Below are positions 44,687 through 63,699 of a DNA stretch of 64,000 nucleotides, piece by piece. Each line of letters opens with the position of its first letter. The stretch's first letter is position 1. A model generated the notes under the pieces. That model searched no databases. It saw only the letters and a list, made by a program, of their open reading frames with translations, and was not told the origin of the DNA. Source of the DNA: Paraspadella gotoi (taxonomy: Eukaryota; Chaetognatha); NCBI GenBank assembly GCA_051294375.1, contig CM119266.1:13270735-13334734 (forward strand), given 5' to 3'. Made by a program: the position numbers and the translations under genes.

Positions 44687-45043
44687 ATGGCCGTCGACCG
44701 AATCCAGATCGACGCGGATTCTCGAAGCACCAGCAGCAGCAGTATCAGCACCGAGGGACGCAGCGTCGACTCGGGCGACCTTGTCGACGTCCGAATTCTC
44801 CGCAACAACAACATTGACGACGGTGTCCGCGCCATCTCGTCGACGAAGGCATCGTCGTCGACGTCTCTTCCGCGAAAGCCGCGCCCGCGCAACACCTCGC
44901 GAAAAAAAAGGAATTCCCCCGGCGGCGGCGTCTCGTTTCCGCCCAAAGCGCCGGAAAACGGAAGCGTGATCTCCAGTCGATCCCCGGTTGGCGGAATCGC
45001 CGGTCGATCTTTGGCTTCGTCGATCTTTGTTAAGCAAAAATAA
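44687..45043 (+). CDS. Possible Ser-rich 118-aa open frame (weak)
   Basis: ATG 44687 to TAA 45041-45043: MAVDRIQIDADSRSTSSSSI then a basic proline segment and an SSRSPVGGIAGRSL tail. It overlaps an open + frame entered by a TTTTCAG at 44575 and a long (-) frame. The GAC/CGA-rich composition removes stops from several frames. Kept only as a candidate. Confidence 0.25.
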   Translation: MAVDRIQIDADSRSTSSSSISTEGRSVDSGDLVDVRILRNNNIDDGVRAISSTKASSSTSLPRKPRPRNTSRKKRNSPGGGVSFPPKAPENGSVISSRSPVGGIAGRSLASSIFVKQK

Positions 45044-45467
45044 AAGGAAAAAAAAATCGAAACAAAAAAGTGTCAAGCAACGACGCCTTCACTCGTTCAT
45101 CTGACAAATCTCCGAACGCCATCTCGACGTCCGAAACCGGAAACGCGGACGAAGACGCGTCTCTCCCGGTCTCCTCTTTTACTCTGCTCGTCGGGCGAAA
45201 CGCGACGCCGGAAAAAAAAACGAAGCTTTTCTCCTCTTCCTTACTTTAACCTCACCGCCGCCGTCACCAACTAACTCACCTTCCATCGCTCGTTTATTAC
45301 GGGTGGTGAGGGTTCGCGCAACTAGTCCCGCCCCTTCGCCTGCGGAGCGCGCCTCCGTCGTAATTTCTTACATCCCGCTCCCTCTCCCTCTCTCTCTCTC
45401 AAACCTTCACTTCGGGTCGTCGGTGGAATCTCATGACCTCATGTCGTGCGGAAGGTTCTTTGGAAGC

Positions 45468-52714
<7,247 letters not shown>

Positions 52715-55700
52715 CATCCGCCCTCGAGGGAATCGCCTCGGTTCGACCGAACCATTCTCCTCTCTCTTTCTTTCCATCTTTCTGACCTTTTCTTTTCTTT
52801 TTTCCTTTCTTTTTCTTACCTTACAATTTGAGGCTCTTTTCTTTCTCCCTTTCTTGCAAAGTGACTCTCTCTCTCTCTCTTTCTCACTCTCACTCTCTCT
52901 CTCTCTCTGTCTCTCTCTCTCTCTCTCGTCCAAGGTACAATCTCGAGGCATCTCTTGACGTTGTTGAAAATATACGCTAATAGCTGTTCGTTAAACACAA
53001 AGAAAAAACGACGACAGAAAAAAAAACCCATTTGCACACACGCCATTTAGTACAATCTACAATTTACCATCACCCCTTTTTCTTACTCGAGGATTTATCT
53101 TCTTTTTTTTCCATTATCGGGCGAATTTCCTCTTTCTTGTTCTAGTCGTTCGCAATTTGCGATCATAATCCATCGAAACTACCTTATTTAATAAAACAGT
53201 GTACAAACGCGCGGGAAGAAAAATAATAGAGACGCTCAGTCATTAAAATTGCGTCTTCTGTATCTTGAAAAAAAGAATTATTTCGCGCCTATTGCAAAAA
53301 ATATTGATAAATTTTAGCAGTAGTTGAAAATTTTTTAAAAAGTCCTTGGAAGAGGAACATTTTAGCGGAGAATCATGGCTGATCTTTTCCCAATCTCGAG
53401 CTCTATCAAGTTCTCGTTTTAGCGAATTCTCGATGAGTTTTTCTCGTTGTGACCGAAACAATCGCTCGACTTCTCGGTTTAACGAGAGAACCTTTGCGGT
53501 TTTCGTTCATCTTTGACACTAATGTTTTTAACCAGTGTTCATTTGTTTTGTTTTACCTTGTTTTGTTTTAAAAGCGGTCTCCTCTCTCGCTTGTTTCCCC
53601 CACCCTAAAAAAAAATTAGGTTAAAATGAAACGTTAGGTTTATTTTATCATATGATATTACAATCCATATATAAAAGAAAGCTTAAAAAATGGTGTAGAT
53701 CTACTTCTTCCAGACCTCTTTCGTTTAGCCCTTGTCCAACCATGCATAATTCTTATATATCTATACAAATGAGCCGATTGAATTGGTTTAATTATTGAAT
53801 ATTGTTCGAACGAATCTTTCGCAAAAACAGTATTAATTTAGATTTCGGAGGCTCTCCGTTCTGATTGTTGAGAAAATATATGTTATTTATCTTTCGGAAG
53901 GATGGCTTTGATTCGCGCGAAATGTGCCTTAAAAATTTTAGTCACAATATCGTTTATTTTTTCCCCCGATGGCCGTTTACAATCTTGCCACTTTAGAACT
54001 TAATTTGGTATTTTCAAGATATCTTGGTTGGGATAAATTGCGGAAATTACGGGCCAACTAAAGTTAAAAGTTTATACATAAAGGTAGAAAATATTCGGCA
54101 TATATTTTATTTTAAAACTTAGAACCCATTTTGATGGCAAAATAGTTAAAATCTTATCTATTCACTACTAAAGTACTACCGTCATAAGCGTCATTCGAAA
54201 AAGCTAATGGGAGATGTTACAATTTAATAGCCTAAAACGTGCTTTCCTATGCCGATTCAGTTTCCAAAAAATTAAAATTAAGGAAAGATATAGTAAACTA
54301 TTTATATATTTTTATAGAAATTTCTAATCACTTACGTAATCGCGCAATTGAAATCATAGTAAACAATTTCAGCATTACCATCAAATTGAGAAACCCTTTC
54401 TCCTACACATTTTTTTCCCGTAAAACTTTTTATCCATTCCGTTTAACTTTTTTTAAGTATGAAACATTTTCACATCATCGAATTCGAGTGAGCGTCATCT
54501 CACTTTCGATCGTCAACTCCAATACGATTGGCTTTTGCATGAGTATTTGATATCCAAACTTGGCTGTTTAGTGTTGTAAATGATTGTCATACATCTCGAC
54601 CCTTGGCCAATGGTTTAAACGATTACACACTGTCCCTGAATTCCATTTCTGGATGAGATTTTTAGGTCACTCTTCAATACCAAGGCAACCACAGTTAAAC
54701 TTGCTACCGCATCAAGTGAAATACGCCCTTTCACGTTCTTCTCTCTCCCCCCTCCCCTTTTTTTTTCTCTCTCTCTCCAGTGCAAATGACGTGTACAGTA
54801 TTTCCGTTGCACAAACCGGTATCGCTGTAAATTAATATTTTTTTTTCATTATGGTTCTAGGGAATGGACCGTAATTCTATGATAAGTTATAGTTGCTTAC
54901 TTATTTTAACGTGATTGTGATAATTCATTAATTGACGCTACATAGACAACAGAGCTGCCCCGCTCTTCTGTTTTTTTTTCTCTGCCCCCCCCCCATTCCC
55001 CAAATTATTCTATTAATTCCGAGCAAATAGGAAATTAATTTTTTTTTCTTTCATTTAACAAACAGTAATGCCATCCAACCCTCGTTCATAAGCCGGGGCA
55101 CCTATCTTGTCTTGCATTTCGAACTGTAACATATTTCTTATAGTAGATTAGCGTATTATTATGGTAAGATTTGTAAAGCTAATGCGGATGAGGAGGAATC
55201 CACTTTAATTTATCCCATCGTTTGTATTTTTTTATTTAAAATTTTTGGAGATTGAAAATTATTAGCAATAAAAAAATATTTTAAGTTTAACTATTTTCTT
55301 TGCACAAAACGAAAGCATACGAAGATTCTTCCCTCTCGCATTTTGCTTTTTTTGTTTTCCCACATAGGTAAGGTATACTTCGTTTTTACGTTCTACCACC
55401 AGAGGCCACAGTCGATGTTTACCCGAAAAGTTAATGTAACCCAGCTTAATACTATTAAGTGTAATGATAAATCCAAGTTTAGAGACCTAAATTCGACGGC
55501 ACGAAGTTTTTTTTTCTGTTTTTTTTATTTTTTAAATTTTTTTTCATATTTTTCGATTCAACCTTATCACGGATTTTCAGATAATTTTTCTTTTTTTTTT
55601 ACCTTTACAAAATTTCTTTTCGTTTCAACGTTTTAACGCATAAGATTCTTTCTGCAATATTGTGGTGTTACGCTTTATTTGTCTCTTAATGATATTTTTT

Positions 55701-56058
55701 TTTCAATTAAAAAGAAAAATTCGTTAATAATTGTTAAATAAAAGCGGGAACTCTCTCGGCGGACTTGTCCTGTAATAAATACAGTCCAATGACGGTATAA
55801 TTCGTCCGGAATTTTATCTACGTACATGACGGAGAAAAAAAACAAACTTTGGTCTACTAGCTAGCTAGAAGATTTAATCGAAGATAGATCTCACCAAACT
55901 TTCAAATGATAATGCATAAAATTTTTAAAAAAATAGATAAGCTGAAACGTTTAAAAATTGTATAAAAATATCTATTTAAAGAGGATCTCTCTCGAGTCGA
56001 GAGTCTCGACAGTTGTCGGGTCAATTGTTATTCATCGGACGCAAGAAGAAAAAAAAAA
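52715..56058. other. G-alpha-s 3' UTR and intergenic DNA
   Basis: CT-rich stretch at 52866-52928, then AT-rich sequence with AATAAA near 53189 and 55737. No open frame has composition, start or splice context of a gene. A long G-alpha-s 3' UTR may take up part of it. Confidence 0.55.
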
Positions 56059-57357
56059 TTAAAGTCTCGGATCTTTAGTATTTGTTGTCGTTAGTACTTG
56101 CCAATCCAAGTTTTCGTGGGAGAGATCTTCGTGTTCAGTGGGAATTTTAATCCGATGTCTCTGGAGCAGAGGATCGACGGGAGGACGGAGGCTGCGAGGA
56201 AACGGTTCCCCGCCGACGGTGGAGGGCGCCGCGGATAAGGGAGCTAAAGAGGACAACGCCGCCAACGACGTCGGTTCCATGGAATCGTCGAGGTGATCTT
56301 CGGCCACGCGAAACCGTTGTGGCGACGAGGAATCGACGACGGCAAGGCGACGCTGTTTCCGTTCATGCCGCTCGGTAAAAGGTTGCTGCGGGTCATATGG
56401 TTGCGGCGTTTCGCGCGGCACCGTCGAGTAAATTGTAAAAAAGTTTGTGGAGGGAAGCTACGAAGCGAAAAGAATTATATTAGTCGATTAATTCGTAGTA
56501 ATTTTTTTTATTATTAGTAATTAGTAATTTTTTTTTTCATTTGGGGTTTTAAAATTCACTAATTCATTAATTAATTCAATTCACTGATTGATTCATTCAT
56601 TCATTGAACGCAAGTTTTTCTACGTTAGACACTCGACCTGCAACGAAGGCACTTCGTCCTCAACGGCGCCGGCAAAGGCAGATCCAGATTCCATCGATGC
56701 AATTTCGAGTTTGTGAACCAAAGACGAATCGACGCTGGGGATCGTTGTTGCGCCGCTGACCGCTTCGCTATTTTCTTGTTCTTCGGAGAGACACAAGTAG
56801 CTCAGGTCAGGGATGACGCCGTTCGCAGTTTCGTCGTCGTCGATCTCATTCGCGGCCACACCTTCCTCTTCAACAGCGCCGAATTCCGCTTCTACGGCGC
56901 TGGATCTCGAATCCGCGGCTCTAGATTCCACTTCCACAGCGCCGAATCCCGCTTCCACGGCACCATGTCCAGCTCTAAAGTCATCAGACTCAGGTTTTAC
57001 AGTAACTGATCCCGCTTCCACGGCGCCGAATCCCGCTTCCACGGCACGAAATCCCGCTTCCACAGCGCTGGTTTCCGCTTCCATGGAGCCGGATCCTGCC
57101 TCCGAGGCACCAGATCTGGCTTCCGTAGTACTAAATCCTATTTCCGCTTCCAAGGCGCCGGAATCCACTTCGGGGTTTCTTAAGTCTGTGTCGAGTGTTG
57201 GAAAGGCGCCTTCGCTGGAGAGAAAGGCATCTGACGATCCCATAGAGAGAGAGATGCTGGAACTGACGCGTGACGCCGCTGGGGAGAGGATGGAGGAAGA
57301 GCGCCGGGGGCGTGACTCAACGTGGGACACTTCGTAGAGATGTCCTAGGAATGGGAG

Positions 57358-57426
<69 letters not shown>

Positions 57427-57429
57427 AAA

Positions 57430-57515
<86 letters not shown>

Positions 57516-57854
57516 GACCTATATTAACTACATACAAATTCGACTACACTCGAAAAGACTGCACGCAATTTTTTCGATTTTCTTCCGGATCACGTGCGTT
57601 ATTCATAGTTCATAAAGATTTTTGCTTTTCTCTTTCTTGAGTGTATTATAATTTCTTCAAACAAGAAAACTACTACAATTAATTAGCCTATTATCCTCGA
57701 CCCTATTGTATCGTGCTCAGTGCTCACCGACTGGCGTCTTCGAAAGACCAAGTTCCTTCAGTGGAGGCTCCAAGGCGACCTCCTTCTTCCAAACGCTCGT
57801 CCGCTCGAGATCTGCGCTGACAAGGAAGCGCAGGACGTCCGCGTCCCTCATCGT
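56059..57854 (-). CDS. Low-complexity protein with tandem AVEAGFG-type repeats (5' end uncertain)
   Basis: Three (-) exons fit in phase: 57728-57854 (Met at 57851), 56638-57329 and 56059-56457, giving about 404 aa. Exon 1 reads MRDADVLRFLVSADLERTSV and ends ELGLSKTPV, vaguely like a SAM-type helix bundle. Exon 2 is Ser-rich, then holds 15 or so degenerate units of 6-8 residues with the theme AVEAGFG/ASEAGSG/MEAETS, then an acidic end with DLSYLCLSEEQENSE. Exon 3 starts LPSTNFFTIYSTVPRETPQP and is polar with KQRRLAVVD. A 158-bp GA array fills the intron before exon 2. The donor of exon 2 (GTCGAG) is weak; without it the frame ends six codons later. Function unknown. Confidence 0.5.
57356..57513 (+). 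repeat. (GA)n array, about 158 bp
   Basis: GA dinucleotides with two short AAAG interruptions near 57423-57438. Confidence 0.95.
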
Positions 57855-58392
57855 CTGGAGGTTGGTTACAACGGATTGCCAAACCTGATTGAAAAGAACT
57901 TGTTTAGTCGATTTGTCTGTTCCTCATTTACTATGGAATACGTATTATGTTGTTTGTACAAAGCTTTAATTTCTGAAGAATTTAAAATTCAACTTTATGC
58001 TCCTTTAAAATAGTAATCTTCTTAGTTAGACAAATTCTTTAAGTCACGAACATACATAGTCTGATCGAAAGAGAAACTAATTTATTCTTGAATTATTCAA
58101 TATTAGTCACTCCAGAACTAAAACCAACACGTCCAACAAGTTCAAAACAGAGAATTCATGCTGACGAAGGATTTTACTTTTTTGGGCTATATATTTCTCA
58201 GAAGTAAATGCCTTCGAGAAACTTCGCAAAACGTACGAAACTCTGTCACGATAGTTACGCAAGAAGTATTTTTCTCCGCTTCTTAAGGCCTTTTTTTTGG
58301 TAGTTTTCAAATTGTTTTTTCAACATTACTAAATAAAACGATTTTTTTAAAAATAGTTTAATTCTTTGGAAATTGAATCTCAATAACAAAAA
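57855..58392. other. Gap between divergent genes
   Basis: AT-rich interval between the (-) repeat protein gene and the (+) OAS-like gene. It presumably contains both promoters. No TATA element or further exon could be assigned. Confidence 0.5.
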
Positions 58393-59855
58393 ATGGACGC
58401 AAATTCCTCGCGAACTTTGCCGCCTTCTTGGAACCCTCGAAAGATTGGGTGAAGGAAGCGAAGGCGAAGACGATGCACATCTTCGAGCTGCTGGAAAAGT
58501 ATTCAAGCATTCCGAAGGCCCGTTGCAAGCTCGTCGGAGGATTGGCCAAGCGGACGTCGACTCGGTTGAAGGCCGATATCGACGCCGTTGTCTTCTACGA
58601 GGACGACGATGGAAAGTTAAAACGTTCCAAGGTTTTGGCCGAATGGGAAAAAGTCCTCGTGGAACAGACCGAATTGGACATCGTCGATTTTCGCGCCACG
58701 CCTTGTCTCATTTCCTTCACTTACCAAGGGGTCCCCTTCGATCTCGTCGCTGTCCGAAACAATGTCAATGACGGGGAGATGCCCGATCGGGAGCAGATGC
58801 GCAACGATCTGGCCGAAGTCAAGCGGACCTCTGATCCCCTTCAAGCCGCAAAAGATCTGACCCTCTCGTCTCAGAGTGTTAAATGGATGAAAACAAAGCG
58901 GCCAATCGCCATCGAGATCGCGCGATTGGCCAAATTCTGGTCGCAGACCATTCTCTTTGACGAGGTCGTCATGGGTAAATCGTACATCTTCGAGTTGCTG
59001 GCCATCCGGGCGGTTTGCACGCAATCCGAGAATGGGACCGCGCCCACGTTTGCGGGGAGTTTTAGAAGATTTCTCGGTCTTGTCAAAGACATCGAGATAT
59101 TGAATATCGTCTTTCATCACATCAACGGCGATTGGTACGGATTGGACGAAATCCCGCTCGAGGTGCGAAGCCAGGAGCCGCTCCTCATGGATCCCGTCAA
59201 CCCTTACAAAAACCTGCTTGACATCAGCGACAACGTCAGGGACGAGTTTTTCCAAGTCTTCAGTCAGGCGGCAGCCCAGACCCTCCGACGCCTTGACGAC
59301 GCCCAAAATCAACTGAAGATAAAACAGAACATCGACGCATCCGTCCTCTTGGGCGACCTTTTCCTGCCGCAACCTACGATTGAAACAATGGGTTACCCGC
59401 TGGAACTTTCCGACATTGTCGTAAGTTCCAGTTTTGGTTCCCCGAGGTTTCCACAAATGAATCTCGTTCATTTTCCACGAATTACCGACTTTGAAAAAAA
59501 ACAATACACAACATTTTTGGAATCGCTGTTGCTCAACGTCTCGTCAGTCGTCTTCATCAGACTCTGGTTCTGCCAGCAAAGCGGATTCAACAAACCCGAG
59601 GTCGCGAGGAACGCTGCCCAAATAGCAAAGTGCTTTCTTGACGGCCGCATCACCAATCAACGAGTCTTCACTGGGAAAGCTTGCTACTTCAAGATTCCTG
59701 TCGGGGTAAAGAGAAAGGTTCTCGTTGCATTTGATTTGTTTGTTGAACGACAAGGGAAAGTCGACTACCTACGCCGGATGCAAAGTAATCACGACAGGAG
59801 AAGAAACGAGATACAAAGATTGCAACTGTTGCAATACCAATATGAATCTCGATGA
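58393..59855 (+). CDS. 2'-5'-oligoadenylate synthetase-like nucleotidyltransferase
   Basis: One long exon. The catalytic frame is open from about 58367 to TGA 59853-59855, about 475 aa from 58428. KLVGGLAKRTSTRLKADIDA places the nucleotide-binding Gly-Gly and the two catalytic aspartates (D-x-D) in the usual polymerase-beta fold; the third is in VPFDLVAV about 55 residues on. LSSQSVKWMKTKRPIAIEIA-RLAKFW, the SYIFELLAIRAV helix and LLMDPVNPYKNLLD match OAS1-type C-lobe signatures. OAS enzymes make 2'-5' oligoadenylates from ATP on sensing dsRNA; the ligand of this invertebrate form is unknown. The C-terminal 120 residues (from about 360) are extra relative to OAS1. In-frame ATG is missing at the front. 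ATG 58393 lies one base out of frame, and a missing A in CAAATTC near 58403 would connect it. Otherwise start is ATG 58473. Confidence 0.72.
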
Positions 59856-59974
59856 ACAGTTTTTTATTCAAAGTGTTAAAAAATAGTACATCGTTTAATT
59901 GACATAAAAGCCAAGAACGCTGGGACTTAACTGTAAATTAGTCTGTGATAGAGTCTTGATTGAAAGTTTGCTGG

Positions 59975-60295
59975 GTCTCGCGAGAGAGATAGAGGCTTTT
60001 ACCTAACTAAAATCAGGGGCAAAATAGTATGGTGGATTAAAATCCACCAACCGTTCATCAGCGGCCATTGGTGCCGGAGGCAAGTCATTCGCCTCCCAAC
60101 CCAAAGGTCCGGGGTTCTCGCCCGGTGGCCGGCCTAGCAGTTAAGAGGGACGGGGCGCCTAACCCGCCTGTAACATGGTGTTACAGCCTGATCCGAAGCT
60201 CAGGGACTGTCATTAACACATATCAATAATTACTGTCTCTTCAATAGCTTGTTGAATGAACGAATATTTTTTTTATTGGTTGTACCAATTTCAAT
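59975..60295 (+). repeat. Dispersed repeat A, interrupted copy
   Basis: Left part 59975-60027 (GTCTCGCGAGAGA, GGCTTTTACCTAACTAAAATC, AGGGGCAAAATAG) and right part 60243-60295 (AATAGCTTGTTGAATGAACG, TTTTATTGGTTGTACCAATT) are contiguous in the copy at 39.2 kb. Confidence 0.75.
60028..60247 (+). mobile_element. tRNA-like SINE (family 1) with target-site duplication
   Basis: About 215 bp flanked by AATAG (60023-60027 and 60243-60247). Contains GGTGGATTAAAATCCACC near its start, an AAGGTCCGGGGTTCTCGCCC B-box-like block and CCTGTAACATGGTGTTACAG. Matches the antisense copy at 27478-27716. Confidence 0.8.
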
Positions 60296-60562
60296 TTTAT
60301 AAATATGTTCGAAATGTCGATTTTTAATTATGTACAAAGAACTTCTTGACACCTACGTAGCTGGTTATTAATCACTATAAACCAGAATTATTTTATTTGT
60401 ATGTATGCACTGATACATCTTTCTTATCTTCTCACACAATAAAAATCTCACAAACATCATTTGTTGCAAAATTACATTCGATGATTAACAAATTAGTTAA
60501 TAATCTGCAGTATTTCGCTTTTTTTTTTCTCCGACCCTACTTCTAAGCACGTTCCTTCAGCA

Positions 60563-63541
60563 TCACTTTAAACTCACCCTCAGATTGTCTTCCTTCCATT
60601 TTCCTGTCAGTGACACCCCGAGATTCTCCGCTTCAGGTAAAGTGACGGAGATTCGATCCACGTTGGTCCCTGGAGTCACCTTCGTAAATAGTTATTTACA
60701 ATGTCACAAATTGGAAATTGGGACACGGATAGACCGCTAGAAAATGATGCAGTGTTTACGGCGTTATTCAGCAAGAAAACTGACCCTGGCCTCGACGTGG
60801 ACGACGTTGGCGTGAGGACTGCAGAAGTTGACGACGAGTTTGGCGTCGCCGTCGGGGAATTCCTGGACAAAGCTGCGTTCGCGGCATTTCGTTGCGGAGA
60901 AGTTGGACACTTCCTTCCAACGACGAAAACCCGTCGTGGATTCGATCTCATAGGAAGTTGTTTAAAAAACATTATTAATTTTGAGGAAAATTTAGTTATA
61001 TTTTTGGGTTTAAAATATTGCCAACAGAGTTGTCATATATTTTGAGGTTCTAAATCTGAATTATCAACTATACAGTTAGTTTAGGGATAAACATCATGTC
61101 CATTGTCAATGTAAATTGGTAATGACTTAATTAGTGCACAACTTAANNNNNNNNNNTTCAAATTTCTTCTGACTTGACGTATTTTCTTACCGGAAGTCGG
61201 TCAACGTCTGTGAGGCTTCGTTTCTCTCTAAGATTCGTCTTGATTTCCGGAAATTGGATTTCGTTTGTCAGAGTCTCGTGGCCCAAAAATTCCTACCAAA
61301 AAAAAGCGCATAAGATTTTACAATTTACATATGACTATTATGAACTATGAACGTTACAATTTTTAGTTTTTAAGCACAATTTATTTCAATTGAGTGATCA
61401 CTTTTCTGTCGAGACTTATTTATAAAAAATTAAAAAGTGTATAGGTGTGTGAGCAAGCCAAAGAATTGGTCGAACGACAATGCAAACGGTTCTTCCCGCA
61501 ACGTTATCTCCCCTGTCCTGACCTGCACTTGATTCAAGAGGCTCTTGATGTCCTGTTTCGAAGGAAGGCATTCGACGAGATACTTCATGAAGACGCTGCC
61601 GATGCCTTCCATCTCGTAGGCCTGGTTGTTGAAGGAGGCGGCGTAGGCGACGACGGTGTTGCCGGCAGCCGAGGGAGTAAAGGTCAGGTCGGGGCTGTTG
61701 TCCGATTTGGCGCGACACATGTCGAGGACGACCGTGTTGAGGGCGGTGGGTTTGTCTTGAAGGGCCTGAGGGGGGAGAACAAAGGCGACGATTTATTTTT
61801 GAAAATTACCAATATTGCCAATACATGAAATGGCGTCTACGCTATTATATCACACAAAATCGGAAATATGTAAATGAGATTAGGATAATTTATGTCATTT
61901 TGAACAAACCACAAACCGTTTAGCCAAAATTCATTTCATAATAACGAAAACATCGACTATACAAAATTGACACTTGATAAGTATTGGAATGACATAATTA
62001 ATCATTACACAACAATGACAATAGCAAATGACTTCAAGAACTACAACAAAAACAAAAATAACAAATAACGACAACAAAAACGAAAAAAACGAACAACAGC
62101 AGCATCAGCAGCATCAGCAGCAGCAAGAGCAGCCCACCTGCAGAACTCCTCGACGCAGAGGCAGCCGTCGAAGTCGAGGTCGAACTCTTGCGGCGCCGAC
62201 GGCGGAAGGAGGTAAGTTTGACCGGAAGATTCGAACCCGTGACCGCTGTAGGCGAAGAAGGCGTAGCACTGCGGCGACAACGCCTCCACGAAGGCGTGCA
62301 TCGCCGCCCGCATCTCCGCCAGATCGAGGTCCATGAGGGACACCACCTGGAGGAGAGAGAGGAAGAGACGAAATGAATAATAATTCGAATTTCCGTCACA
62401 ATTCTATTCAACAACGAAAATAATGATAAACATGATGAAAATTCTATTTCGTTTATTTGTTTAATAGTTAGCGAGCTATCTATTAGATAGATGGATAGAT
62501 AGAAGATTGATTGATAGATACATGGATTGATTTACTGAAAGTTTACTATTTTCAGTCATTGTTTTACATGACAGATAGTTTCTTGATGGATCGATAGACC
62601 AGCTCCACCTCGGAATCTTCCTACCAGGATTGACGTTTCCCTTCTCACCCTCGGTCCTCACCTCGAAACCGAGTTGATTCCTCAACACTTCCGTCAACTT
62701 CCTCATATCGTTCTCGACTCCCGTCAGTTTGTCCAGATGGTCGTAGTCTCCGTTGCCGATGAGGAGGGCCACTTTCCCGTGGGCCCATAACGCGCCTGAG
62801 GAGGGAGTTGATAATTAGGATCTTGAGAAGGTCGTAATCCTGTTTTGGAACCCAAATTTACAATGAATCATTGATAATTTAAGTACGGATATTTTCTTTT
62901 TGACTATTTTTTTTTTTTCAGAACGTAAGTGTCATCCTTTTTTGTTGTTGTCGTCGTTGAGAATGTCGTTGAGGCGCGTCGGAGACAATATTGTGGACAA
63001 TCTCAAAGACTTTAAACTTACCGATGTATATTATTATTAATCATTGTCTATTTGATTCGTGTCTATTTATATTATTGTTTCCCCTTCCAGCCCTGCGCGC
63101 ATCGTGCGTTTATTTCGTCGTCGTCGTCGTTGTTGTTGTCGATTGACGCCACGAGCAAGCTCCTCCAAGTTACCCGTTGCGGCTGGATTGACTTTGAGCC
63201 GATACTTCGTTGGAGAGAGTCTCGCCGAAGACGTTGGAGACGCAGCACTGGTACTTCCCCTGATCCTTCGTCTGAGCGCGTTGGATTTCAAGAAGATTGG
63301 ATTCTTCCCCTTTTGATAAAAAAAATTAATTTTTGGATTTAGAATACTCTCATTAATATTCTAATTAACTACTAACTACCAACCCATTAACCTTTGAGCG
63401 TTTTGCCATCCTTGTGCCATCTGAAAGAGAGTGGACCCAATCCATCGGCGACGCACTTGAGTGGCGAGGCCGTTGACGCTGACGCTAGATCCGAAGGCTG
63501 CTCCACCACCGTCGGGGTGGGCGAATTGGGATATGGGATTC
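60563..63541 (-). CDS. MALT1: MALT1-like paracaspase with Ig domains (5' part beyond the window)
   Basis: Eight (-) exons: 63392-63541, 63193-63309, 62662-62795, 62138-62346, 61523-61765, 61191-61292, 60785-60946, 60563-60679 (stop). The first two make an Ig domain (LKCVADGLGPLSFRWHKDGK ... DQGKYQCCVSNVFGE). Then comes the paracaspase: KVALLIGNGDYDHLDKLTG, VVSLMDLDLAEMR, catalytic His in FFAYSGHGFESSG, and catalytic Cys in TVVLDMCRAKSDN, then EKRSLTD and a C-terminal Ig-like fold (IESTTGFRRWKEV ... VVNFCSPHANVVHV). MALT1 cleaves after arginine and relays NF-kB signalling with BCL10/CARD proteins. Both catalytic residues are present. The protein ends soon after the last Ig fold, shorter than vertebrate MALT1. 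The join 62138/61765 is one base out of phase, and the 63193 donor (GTCAAT) is weak. The death-domain part would lie right of the window. Confidence 0.88.
61147..61156. other. Assembly gap, 10 N
   Basis: Ten N in an intron of the paracaspase gene. Confidence 0.99.
62840..63192. other. Intron of the paracaspase gene
   Basis: AT-rich with a GTC-rich stretch (63116-63142) that holds a (-) frame open past the weak donor at 63193. Nothing else seen. Confidence 0.5.
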
Positions 63542-63699
63542 CTGGATGTGGACGGGAGGCTGGGAGAATTTGAATAAGGTAATTAATTCAACAAATAGAC
63601 GGTACATTCAATAGATATAAGGAAATTATTAAATAAGGGAAATTATAAAACCTAAACTCGAAAGTCATGAAAAAGCTTAAAACAATCATACTGTGGCGA

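Larger units (their letters stand above)
59856..60562. other. Convergent interval with nested repeats
   Basis: Holds repeat A (59975-60295) split by a SINE (60028-60247). The rest is AT-rich 3' flank of the OAS-like (+) and paracaspase (-) genes. Confidence 0.7.
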
